This document shows positions 26,362 to 33,362 of a DNA stretch of 64,000 nt, piece by piece. The position numbers and the translations under genes are program-made. The DNA comes from Calothrix sp. PCC 7716 (GTDB lineage: Bacteria > Cyanobacteriota > Cyanobacteriia > Cyanobacteriales > Nostocaceae). The DNA lies in NCBI RefSeq assembly GCF_019977735.1, contig NZ_AP025018.1, positions 8,312,580 to 8,376,579 of the forward strand. The letters run 5' to 3'. The notes beneath the pieces were generated by a model, which did not search any database, was not told the origin of the DNA, and was given only the letters and a program-made list of their open reading frames with translations. Numbering within the stretch: the stretch's first letter is position 1; every line of letters starts with the position of its first letter.

Positions 26362-27558
26362 TTACTTTTGTGTTGACGCAGCTTGTAAAGCGCCGTTAGT
26401 AGAAGCGGCAGCGTGTACATACTTACGTACAACAGTCATAACTTTATCTGCTGCCACTGGTTTGCTAATAAAGTCGGTTGAACCAACGACCTTTGCCCGC
26501 ACTCTGTCTAAAAGACCATCGCTACCAGTTAGAATGATTATAGGTGTGTGAGCAAAAACCGAGACTCTACGTAATTGCGCGCAAATTTCATAACCGCTAG
26601 CTACAGGCATAACTAAATCTAAAAAAATTAAGTCAGGCTTATGTTCAATTAAAATTGGTAAAGCTTGTAAAGGGTCTTGAATTTTAACAAATCTAAACCC
26701 GTTGGGCATAAGAATCTGTTCCAGCATTTGACATACTTGAGGACTATCGTCAACACAAGCAATCAATGGGCTAGAAGATGCTGCTTTTGCGGCTGTTGAG
26801 TTTGGTTTTGCTTCACTAATTTTTAGTGGTAAGTCGGGTACTTCTATAAGCTCGACAATTCCTTTGAGTATGTAAGGAAGCAACGAGCGAGTCACAGGCA
26901 TTAAAGTTTGTTTCATTTTGAACGATAAATCCCGGAGGGTATATTTACCATTCATAAACGTTACAAAATTCTTGTAAACCGCTGGGCTAACAGAAGATTC
27001 AAGTTGCTCAGGTCTTCGTAAAATAGGAGCATGGTCTGGGCAAAAATTAGCCAAACCAGCATCCGACCAAGTTTTCCATGAGTCTTGCATGAACTTTAAC
27101 GACATGTCTGCACTCGTGAAACTCATTGGTGTTTCCAAGATGACATCTTGGTTACGATCGCTACTGATAGGTGTGAAGTTAGCTTGTTGTGCTAGGTCAA
27201 ACAACAATTCCGCAATTGTACTTTCGACTATGGAGTTGATTTGTTCGCGTTTGATTTTTTGCTTTTCGTGCAAAATTTCCAAAAGGCGATAATCCCAATA
27301 ATCTATTTGAGTATCTTCCGCGCGTAATTGTATTTTATCGATTTCCACCTCCGGACAATACTGTGCCATGTGGCGGCGCCAGCGTCGAAACGGATGTATT
27401 CCTCCTGTAGCCCAGACAATTCTGCCTAGACGATAGTAGAAAGTCCATCGATGCCCCTTAGCAGTTTTGATGTCTAACTTGCCGCTATACTGCAATAAAG
27501 TACAAGTTTTAAATTCATCAAGTAAGTTACTCGACACCATCATTTCTGGATGGATCAT
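26362..27558 (-). CDS. PatA-like response regulator, PATAN/DUF4388 plus receiver (PixG/PtxA-like)
   Basis: The first about 270 residues are a PATAN domain (FKTCTLLQYSGKLDIKTAKG, GRIVWATGGIHPFRRWRRHM). The C-terminal 120 residues are a receiver with DD in IACVDDSPQ, phospho-acceptor in LIFLDLVMPVASGYE, Thr in IIILTGSD and Lys in FISKPVAADK. This order defines PatA/PixG/PtxA regulators that act with CheY-like partners on pilus-driven motility. It is first in the five-gene block matching ptxA-E order (PatA, CheY, CheW, MCP, CheA). Length (398 aa) is normal. Confidence 0.9.
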   Translation of the reverse strand: MIHPEMMVSSNLLDEFKTCTLLQYSGKLDIKTAKGHRWTFYYRLGRIVWATGGIHPFRRWRRHMAQYCPEVEIDKIQLRAEDTQIDYWDYRLLEILHEKQKIKREQINSIVESTIAELLFDLAQQANFTPISSDRNQDVILETPMSFTSADMSLKFMQDSWKTWSDAGLANFCPDHAPILRRPEQLESSVSPAVYKNFVTFMNGKYTLRDLSFKMKQTLMPVTRSLLPYILKGIVELIEVPDLPLKISEAKPNSTAAKAASSSPLIACVDDSPQVCQMLEQILMPNGFRFVKIQDPLQALPILIEHKPDLIFLDLVMPVASGYEICAQLRRVSVFAHTPIIILTGSDGLLDRVRAKVVGSTDFISKPVAADKVMTVVRKYVHAAASTNGALQAASTQK

Positions 27559-27777
27559 CTTTTATTTCCTTCCGATTCAATCAGTCAATCCTTCCAATCT
27601 TAATGTGAAGCTATCTTAAGACAGCTACGTTAAAAAAATTAGATACACCTATTATTTATAGCCTATGGTAACGTTTTGTTACGTCAATCAAATCAGTGTA
27701 AATCCTGATTTTAATTTTAAAGATATCTTGTAGATAGAAACCGGGTTTATTCATTGCAGTAACCCGGTTTGTGTAAC
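27559..27777. repeat. Gap with AAACCGGGTTT/AACCCGGTTT palindrome
   Basis: The inverted copies lie at about 27737-27748 and 27761-27770, just downstream of the DUF4388 gene on the minus strand. They may mark a transcript boundary between the upstream GTPase block and the ptx-like block. Confidence 0.55.
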
Positions 27778-28761
27778 CTAACTTGCTGCTTTACTTTGTA
27801 AGAACCCAACTAAGTTATGCAAAAAAGATTTACTTACCGCCGCTTTAGGCGAAGAATCTAAGGCTGGTTCTAATAACTTACTCGTTCCTGATAGAGAATG
27901 AGAATTATTATTGCTTAACTGTGAACTAGCTTTTGTAGTTAAAGGTGTTGGTTGTGTTTGAGGAATTCTTTTTTGACCAAAAGCATTTGTAGAATTTAAA
28001 TCGGCAAAAGGAGAAGTTTCTTCTTTGTGAGGCGCCGTAGTAATTAAACATTCTTCAACCAAATTTGTAACAATTAGCCTAAAAGCTATTTGAGCTACTT
28101 TCTCGTTCGATAGTTCAATTGTACGCGCAATGTCTCGTAACGACATTTTGCCAGTTGCATACTCTAAAACTTGAGATTCTGAGTACTCTAATCTAACTTC
28201 TGATTTTGCGAATATTTTTTTTGTAAGACCTGAAGTTAAATCTGGTAATTTGTTTTGCAAAGCGCTCCAATCTCGCAACATCCGCAATCCTGTAATAGTT
28301 GCTTCAGTTGCTGGTATGCTAATACCCGTCATTTCTGCATATGGTAATGAGGTTTGAGGCGTTAATTCAAACTGACCGTCACGAAGTTGAAACAGTGGAC
28401 AAACTTGTGATGTTATTTGTGCGCGAAACAATAAGGTAAGTTGTTCTGCTTGTAGTAAACCTTGAGATTTCAGGCACAAACCCATTGCCATATTAGCAGG
28501 AGACATTTGAAATACTTTAGATGCTTTGTCTTGTGACATCCAGCCTCGCTGAGTAATCAAGGTAAGTAAACCCTGATTTTCGTTTGTTTCAGCAGCTGCA
28601 ACAATACGTCCTTGCTGTAGCCAAATATAAGAAGTTTTATCTGTGACTGTTTTATCAGCATTGAGAGTACGAATTGTGAGTAGTCCAGATTTATAACCTT
28701 CTTGTATAAATTGAAAAAGTTCTGGTAAAGAAAATTTTGATAAGTAACCGACAAATGCCAT
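27778..28761 (-). CDS. DUF4388 (PATAN-like) protein without receiver
   Basis: The 327-residue protein starts MAFVGYLSKFSLPELFQFIQ and continues GYKSGLLTIRTLN...YIWLQQGRIVAAAE, the DUF4388 pattern. The region 60-230 is helical, and the last about 90 residues are Ser/Pro/Gln-rich and probably disordered. Unlike the neighbouring PatA-like protein it has no receiver domain, so it may be a scaffold. DUF4388 proteins often occur with small GTPases and roadblock proteins, and here it lies 84 bp from such a GTPase gene. No enzymatic motif is seen. Confidence 0.8.
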   Translation of the reverse strand: MAFVGYLSKFSLPELFQFIQEGYKSGLLTIRTLNADKTVTDKTSYIWLQQGRIVAAAETNENQGLLTLITQRGWMSQDKASKVFQMSPANMAMGLCLKSQGLLQAEQLTLLFRAQITSQVCPLFQLRDGQFELTPQTSLPYAEMTGISIPATEATITGLRMLRDWSALQNKLPDLTSGLTKKIFAKSEVRLEYSESQVLEYATGKMSLRDIARTIELSNEKVAQIAFRLIVTNLVEECLITTAPHKEETSPFADLNSTNAFGQKRIPQTQPTPLTTKASSQLSNNNSHSLSGTSKLLEPALDSSPKAAVSKSFLHNLVGFLQSKAAS

Positions 28762-28845
28762 ATCTATCCTTTAGTGATTTAATACTCTACGCTCCAAGAG
28801 TGAATACACTGTCTCGTTTCATAGCTTGCTGTGGCGTGAAAAAAG

Positions 28846-29400
28846 CTATGCTGAAACTTTATCATTAACAGAGAATTCCATATAGTGTTGTACTAAAGTA
28901 ATTAATGCTTGGGCAACAGAAGAAGCATGATTAGGATTTAGGGAAACAATAGGAGGACGAGTTGCGTCGTCAACATAACCAAGAGCAATAGCAATATTTT
29001 CAAGAGACCAGGCGCCGGCACAATCGGTATGAGTCAAACCAACAATCATAGGTATTTGTGCAAGTTGGTTCATATGCGTAGCAACACGACGCGCATATCT
29101 AAATTCATTAGGACGATTTGCGCTCACAAGCAAAATATAAGCATGTGCCTTGCGAATTAACATATCCCAAATAAAGTCAAATCGTTCTTGACCAGGTGTT
29201 CCATAGATATGTAACACCATATCTGAACCGAATGTTAGGCGCCCAAAATCGAATGCGACTGTTGTTTTGTTTTTGAGTTCAGCAGTAGAATCTGTAGCAG
29301 TACGGTCAGTATCAACGACATCAATTTCACTAATCGACCGAATAAGAGTAGATTTACCTGAGCCAACAGGACCAGTTACAACCAAACGCATTATTTCCAT
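28846..29400 (-). CDS. Small Ras-like GTPase (MglA-like group)
   Basis: The 184-residue G domain has P-loop GPVGSGKST, G3 GTPGQERF and G4 THTD in place of the usual NKxD. It belongs to the prokaryotic small GTPases related to MglA and Srp102/COG2229. Such proteins act as polarity or activity switches with a roadblock-domain partner, and the gene upstream encodes one. THTD instead of NKXD may change guanine specificity, though some bacterial family members share it. Its place in front of a phototaxis-type operon suggests a role in directional motility. Confidence 0.9.
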   Translation of the reverse strand: MEIMRLVVTGPVGSGKSTLIRSISEIDVVDTDRTATDSTAELKNKTTVAFDFGRLTFGSDMVLHIYGTPGQERFDFIWDMLIRKAHAYILLVSANRPNEFRYARRVATHMNQLAQIPMIVGLTHTDCAGAWSLENIAIALGYVDDATRPPIVSLNPNHASSVAQALITLVQHYMEFSVNDKVSA

Positions 29401-29443
29401 AGTAATTAGGTGGGTAGATGAGTAAATAACAAAAAAGAGTAAT

Positions 29444-29510
29444 GAGTGCTGAGTTCTGAGTTCTGAGTGCTGAGTACAAATTCACTACTCAGCACTCAGC
29501 ACTCAGCACT
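29444..29510. repeat. GAGTGCTGAGT repeat forming a 14-bp hairpin
   Basis: Direct copies of about 9 bp (CTGAGTGCTGAGTTCTG type) on one side face inverted copies on the other. The best stem is 29463-29476 with 29486-29499 and a 9-base loop. It lies between the roadblock and GTPase genes. Such tandem GAGTGCTGA repeats are common in filamentous cyanobacteria. Confidence 0.85.
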
Positions 29511-29515
29511 TTTTA

Positions 29516-29887
29516 CTACATAAGTACTAATTTGAGTTCTGAAACCAAACGCTTAATTTCGAGCATCAGCATCCCTTGCTTGGCTGATTCAGTTGCTAAA
29601 ACCAGAAGCACTGCATCTTCTCCACAGCTCGTTAAAATTCCAAAACCTTTATTACCTTCTACATAAATACGGTCAACAGTACCTCTTGCAAGCTCACTAC
29701 CAATTCGTTCACCGAGTGATAGCATTGACGCAGACATCGCTGATACCCGTTCGTCGTCCATTCCACCAGGTAAAACAGAAGCTAGCGATAAACCATCTGG
29801 AGATACGAGCGTTGCACCCTGAATGTCGCTTGTACCGCTTACAAAGTTTTGTAAGATACTTTCAATTTTTTTTACATTGATAGGCAT
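29516..29887 (-). CDS. Roadblock/LC7-domain protein (MglB-like)
   Basis: This 123-residue single roadblock/LC7 domain opens VKKIESILQNFVSGTSDIQGATLVSPDGLSLAS. It continues SASMLSLGERIGSELARG and FGILTSCGEDAVLLVLA. In bacteria these dimeric proteins bind small Ras-like GTPases, and MglB stimulates GTP hydrolysis by MglA. The partner GTPase gene is next in the same direction, separated by a repeat hairpin. The arrangement supports a GTPase/regulator pair; whether it is a true GAP cannot be read from the sequence. Confidence 0.88.
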   Translation of the reverse strand: MPINVKKIESILQNFVSGTSDIQGATLVSPDGLSLASVLPGGMDDERVSAMSASMLSLGERIGSELARGTVDRIYVEGNKGFGILTSCGEDAVLLVLATESAKQGMLMLEIKRLVSELKLVLM

Positions 29888-29956
29888 TTGTAGATGTCCT
29901 TATTAGTTTAAATGTATAAATTTTTTGTATATCCCCATTCATGTCACACGCGCGAC

Positions 29957-30418
29957 TTATCCTAAAACTGTGAATTCAAATACATCATGGCTTCCACCTT
30001 GAAGTACTGATTCAACATGCTTACCTTGGAAACGCTTACCTAACACAGCTTCCAATGCTCCCCAAACGGCGCCTAATGTAAAAGTGCATCTGCGTGATGA
30101 ACCTTGAGCTTCACCAGATGAACATAAAGTTTCTGATGTATAAGCTCTGATAGCATCGCCCTCTTCAACAATTTTTTCGATAATGCAAAGGCGAGTACCA
30201 TCTTTACCTAACGCATATGCAAGTTTTGAAGCGAGTACATCTAACGGTAATCCCTTACCTACTAGTTCTAAGTCTGCTGCTAACTGTTTACCACGCGCAC
30301 GACCTGCGGTAGTTAACGCAATTGCTGTTGCTTTCTCTCCCAATGCTTCTTCCATGCCACTAATTGCTGCTTTGAAACAAATGACACTAAAGAAATCTCC
30401 TAATTCTTGGCGTTGCAT
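29957..30418 (-). CDS. V4R-like small-ligand domain protein (153 aa)
   Basis: The protein opens LGDFFSVICFKAAISGMEEALGEKATAIALTTAGRARGK. It contains a central RLCIIEKIVEEGDAIRAYTSETLCSS and ends with CTFTLGAVWGALEAVLGKRFQGKHVES. This layout resembles V4R domains (4-vinyl reductase-like), which bind small hydrophobic ligands and sometimes metal. The usual Cys-rich motif is only partly kept (C at SSGEAQGSSRRC). It is the first gene of the minus-strand locus and may bring a sensory input to the GTPase/roadblock pair. Family assignment is moderate. Confidence 0.65.
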   Translation of the reverse strand: MQRQELGDFFSVICFKAAISGMEEALGEKATAIALTTAGRARGKQLAADLELVGKGLPLDVLASKLAYALGKDGTRLCIIEKIVEEGDAIRAYTSETLCSSGEAQGSSRRCTFTLGAVWGALEAVLGKRFQGKHVESVLQGGSHDVFEFTVLG

Positions 30419-30600
30419 AATCCCTGCTGGTTTTACCCTGAATGTGTAATTCTGATTATGCTTGTACCTATCTATAACGCCAACAGAGTTTCTACGTATC
30501 AGATGTCATTTATTTTTTGCTAAAAATAATTTAAATCCGTGTATTTTCTATATTCACAAAATTTCATGTATTATTGTAATTATTAGTTACATTTATTTAC
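30419..30600. promoter_or_regulatory. Probable promoter region of the signalling locus
   Basis: 182 bp of very AT-rich DNA upstream of the first gene (V4R-like) of the minus-strand locus. I expect its main promoter here, but no definite motif can be assigned. Confidence 0.35.
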
Positions 30601-30820
30601 TTAACAACCCTTAAGAGATAGGATGTACGGCGCCCAAAAGTAGGGGTTTTGGTATTCTGGTTGTACTAGTAATGCTTTTTGGGCGCGATGTAGTGCTTCG
30701 GCTTTAGTTACTCCGCTTTTTTTAATTCAGTATAAAATCGCACCATTAATTGTGATGTGGAGTTATCATTGACTTGCCATAGTGTTGAGAGGGTTTTAGA
30801 TTTAGACGCTTCATGTACTT
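30601..30820 (-). pseudogene. C-terminal relic of a CHAT-domain protein
   Basis: Minus-strand frames read ASKSKTLSTLWQVNDNSTSQ followed by LMVRFYTELKKA. After a one-base frameshift they read GVTKAEALHRAQKALLVQPE, then YQNPYFWAPYIL. This is the C-terminal part of the caspase-like CHAT domain typical of large cyanobacterial TPR-CHAT proteins. The catalytic region and everything upstream are missing. The frameshift lies in an A-rich run near 30725. It is a relic, not a gene. Confidence 0.75.
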
Positions 30821-30868
30821 GAAATCTCAAAGTGATAAAATAATAAAGGCAATAATTTATTGATTAAC

Positions 30869-31471
30869 ATGCCTTATAACAAATTTACTCTAAAAAGTCT
30901 TATTAGTGAATTTAATTTAACCTTAGTAGAAAATGTTCGATTATTTCCTAATATACAACCAGTAAGTCCAAGTGATTTACTACAAGCATTATTAGAATAT
31001 AACGTCCCTTTGGCAACAGCTATTGACACAGAAAAAGCACGTGGAGAATTAATCATTTTCCCAATTTTATTAGAACTAAAACGTAACATAAATTCTCAAA
31101 TATCTGTTTTTTCTGGAAAGGAATTTTCAGTTGAGCCAGAACGTGGATTAAATGGCAATCCTGATTTTTTAATTAGTAAAAGCAGTGAACAATTTTTTAT
31201 TGCCGCTCCAGTAATGACTCTAGTCGAAGCAAAAAACCAGGACATTAACAGTGGTTTAGGGCAGTGCGGCGCCGAAATGGTTGCAGCACAAATATATAAC
31301 GCAACAAATAATCAATCGATAAACAGTATTTACGGTTGTGTTACTACTGGCAGTTTATGGAGGTTTATGCGACTAGAAAATCAAACTTTATACATAGATA
31401 AAGTAGAAATTTCGCTCGAACCGGTAGAACGATTACTTGGTATTTTATCGGAGATTGTGCAAAACAGTTAG
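30869..31471 (+). CDS. Hypothetical protein, PD-(D/E)XK-nuclease-like (about 200 aa)
   Basis: The protein has GLNGNPDFLISKSSE followed by MTLVEAKNQDINSGLGQCGAEM. The Asp in NPDFLI and the Glu-x-Lys in VEAKNQD have the spacing of a PD-(D/E)XK site (D...E-x-K), suggesting a restriction-endonuclease-like fold. I know similar cyanobacterial proteins only as hypothetical. I preferred the ATG at 30869 (MPYNKFTL), though a TTG at 30860 lies at better distance from an AAAGG element. It is convergent with murQ. The role could be DNA processing or simply a domesticated nuclease fold. Confidence 0.6.
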   Translation: MPYNKFTLKSLISEFNLTLVENVRLFPNIQPVSPSDLLQALLEYNVPLATAIDTEKARGELIIFPILLELKRNINSQISVFSGKEFSVEPERGLNGNPDFLISKSSEQFFIAAPVMTLVEAKNQDINSGLGQCGAEMVAAQIYNATNNQSINSIYGCVTTGSLWRFMRLENQTLYIDKVEISLEPVERLLGILSEIVQNS

Positions 31472-31499
31472 ATGATTTAGAAAATAGTGTGGTGTTTAT

Positions 31500-31528
31500 G
31501 TTGGGTTGCGCGCTCCGCTCCACCCAAC
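31500..31528. terminator. GTTGGGT/ACCCAAC hairpin between convergent genes
   Basis: A 7-bp interrupted palindrome lies 29 bp after one stop codon and 32 bp before the murQ stop. It is probably a bidirectional transcription end and also a member of a dispersed repeat. Confidence 0.45.
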
Positions 31529-31559
31529 CTACAAATATCTTATGCGTTACATCCTAGAG

Positions 31560-32477
31560 TCATCCGTTGCCATTTTCTATCGCTGCTCTAAGATTACCTT
31601 GATGTTTTGATAATAGTTCTTCTGCGGCTTGTTTGTCTAAGTTAGTGGAGTGCATTAATAGCGCAAGTTTTACCCATTTGCCGCTATTTTCGAGGAGTGA
31701 GTTTGCTGCATCGCGGCCTAAACCTGTAAGGTCTTGAAGTATGCGTAATGCACGGTCACGCAGTTTGTTATTTGTAACTGCGACATCTACCATGCGGTTG
31801 CCGTAAACTTTACCTAGACGCACCATTGTACCTGTTGACAGAATGTTTAAGGCTAGTTTTGTGACTGTGCCTGCTTTTAAACGAGTTGACCCTGCTAGTA
31901 TTTCGGGCCCAGTTAATAAGCGAATATCGATATCAACGTCTGCTTTTACTTGCTCTGCTGGTACACAAGCTATAAATATTGTTGTGGCGCCGCGCGTTTT
32001 TGCTGCTTTCAATGCTCCATGAACATACGGTGTTGTACCACCTGCGGTGATACCAACTACTGCGTCGTTGTTACTTACATTGCGTTCAACCATTGCAGTT
32101 TCTCCATCTTCTGCTCGGTCTTCTAAATCTTCTGAACTACGAACTAAGGCGCCATTCCCACCTGCTATTATCCCTTGTACTAGTTCTGGAGGTGTACAAA
32201 AAGTTGGTGGACATTCTGCTGCGTCTAATACCCCTAACCTTCCTGAAGTTCCTGCACCAATGTAAAATAGGCGCCCACCTAAACTTAAACAAAAAGCAAT
32301 ACGTTCAATTGCTTCTGCTAGTTCGTGTTTAGCTGCTGCAACTGCGTCAATTGCACGTTGGTCTTCTGCATTAAATAACTCTACCAACTCAAGCGAACTT
32401 AGCTGGTCTAAGTTTAAACTGTTGGGGTTGACTTGCTCCGTCAAAAGATGCCCACGTTCTTGTATAAAATTTGTCAT
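31560..32477 (-). CDS. murQ: N-acetylmuramic acid 6-phosphate etherase
   Basis: The protein shows the MurQ signature GGRLFYIGAGTSGRLGVLDAAECPPTF. It also has GGNGALVRSSEDLEDR, GITAGGTTPYV and LLTGPEILAGSTRLKAGT. MurQ removes the lactyl ether from MurNAc-6-phosphate to give GlcNAc-6-phosphate in cell-wall recycling. I start it at 32477 (MTNFIQERGHLLTEQ), because the 22 residues upstream in the longer frame (from 32543) do not match the family and overlap the end of the DUF3110 gene. It follows DUF3110 on the same strand by 62 bp. The 305-residue length is as expected. Confidence 0.95.
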   Translation of the reverse strand: MTNFIQERGHLLTEQVNPNSLNLDQLSSLELVELFNAEDQRAIDAVAAAKHELAEAIERIAFCLSLGGRLFYIGAGTSGRLGVLDAAECPPTFCTPPELVQGIIAGGNGALVRSSEDLEDRAEDGETAMVERNVSNNDAVVGITAGGTTPYVHGALKAAKTRGATTIFIACVPAEQVKADVDIDIRLLTGPEILAGSTRLKAGTVTKLALNILSTGTMVRLGKVYGNRMVDVAVTNNKLRDRALRILQDLTGLGRDAANSLLENSGKWVKLALLMHSTNLDKQAAEELLSKHQGNLRAAIENGNG

Positions 32478-32539
32478 GTATTTATTGTTAGTAGTTTGGT
32501 ATGGTAGGGAAGTGAGAAATACACACTTCCCTTTTACAT

Positions 32540-32947
32540 TCAAATCAATCCTTCCAGTCGGCGCCTAATGCTATCTAGTTCGCTATCGGCAATATCAGTT
32601 GCATTCGATTGTTGTTGATTGGAAGCATCAGTATTTTTACTTGAGTTATCTGCATTGGGATCCCAGTCGGTTTCTTCCACATTTAGCTCAGGAGGAATTG
32701 CTAAAGCGCCATTTAAGGGCACAATTTCATAATCGTAATCCATCTCCGAGCAAAATCCTTCCACTTCTTGAGAATCAATAGGCTCAACGGTGGGTACAGG
32801 AAAATCCTGAGCCTCAAGCAGCATCGCAAAACGTTCGGCATCGTCGCTTGACTCGAACATTAGCACCTTGTTACGGTCGCCAACTCGAATCGTGTGGATA
32901 CCCTCGTCATCAGTCCGAGCATTAAAAAGTAACACGAAGACACGCAT
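32540..32947 (-). CDS. DUF3110 protein (cyanobacteria/plastid family)
   Basis: The 135-residue protein opens MRVFVLLFNARTDDEGIHTI and continues NKVLMFESSDDAERFAMLLEAQDFPVPTVEPID, the DUF3110 pattern. This small family is restricted to oxygenic phototrophs and has no established function. The C-terminal third is acidic and Asn/Ser/Gln-rich, likely disordered, ending in a helix DSELDSIRRRLEGLI. It precedes murQ on the same strand, probably co-transcribed. Its presence is one of the cyanobacterial markers in the window. Confidence 0.9.
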   Translation of the reverse strand: MRVFVLLFNARTDDEGIHTIRVGDRNKVLMFESSDDAERFAMLLEAQDFPVPTVEPIDSQEVEGFCSEMDYDYEIVPLNGALAIPPELNVEETDWDPNADNSSKNTDASNQQQSNATDIADSELDSIRRRLEGLI

Positions 32948-33362
32948 TTTCTGTAGTCACCAGTCCTTTCTAAATTCACCTCATCAATATTAAAGTTTAA
33001 AGAGCCTAATCGCTTATAGCTATGTGAAACAATTACCACTTTTTTTGTATTTTTCCCGACGATAATATTTTATGGCGCATACTAAAGAAACCGGGTTTCT
33101 TCGATAAACCCGGTTTCTAGGTACTGAAGCACAATGTTACACTACCAACCTGAAACTGGACTTTATGCTAACCTGTAGGTCGTAATAAATCTTTATTTTA
33201 TTTTACAGACAAGTAATGCAAGTTCTCCCAAAATCCCAAATAGGTTTGTATTCTGGTAGATGGCATTATTCTCTCATAACATGGGTATAGCAGGCTCTTG
33301 AGCATGTTTTTTGATGCAGTTTGTGTTCCGGCAGTAAAAAGGCGATTAAATAGTAAACTCAT
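32948..33362. other. Divergent promoter region between DUF3110 and tamB
   Basis: 415 bp with no supported gene. A 13-bp inverted pair of AGAAACCGGGTTT lies at 33086-33098 and 33106-33118. It should hold promoters for the DUF3110-murQ unit and tamB. Confidence 0.45.

Noticed and set aside
29444-29510. GAGTGCTGA repeats considered as a small transposon
   Set aside because: No target duplication or coding content; best read as a tandem-repeat hairpin.
32478-32543. Upstream start of murQ at 32543
   Set aside because: The extra 22 residues do not match MurQ proteins and overlap the end of the DUF3110 gene; the ATG at 32477 fits the family.
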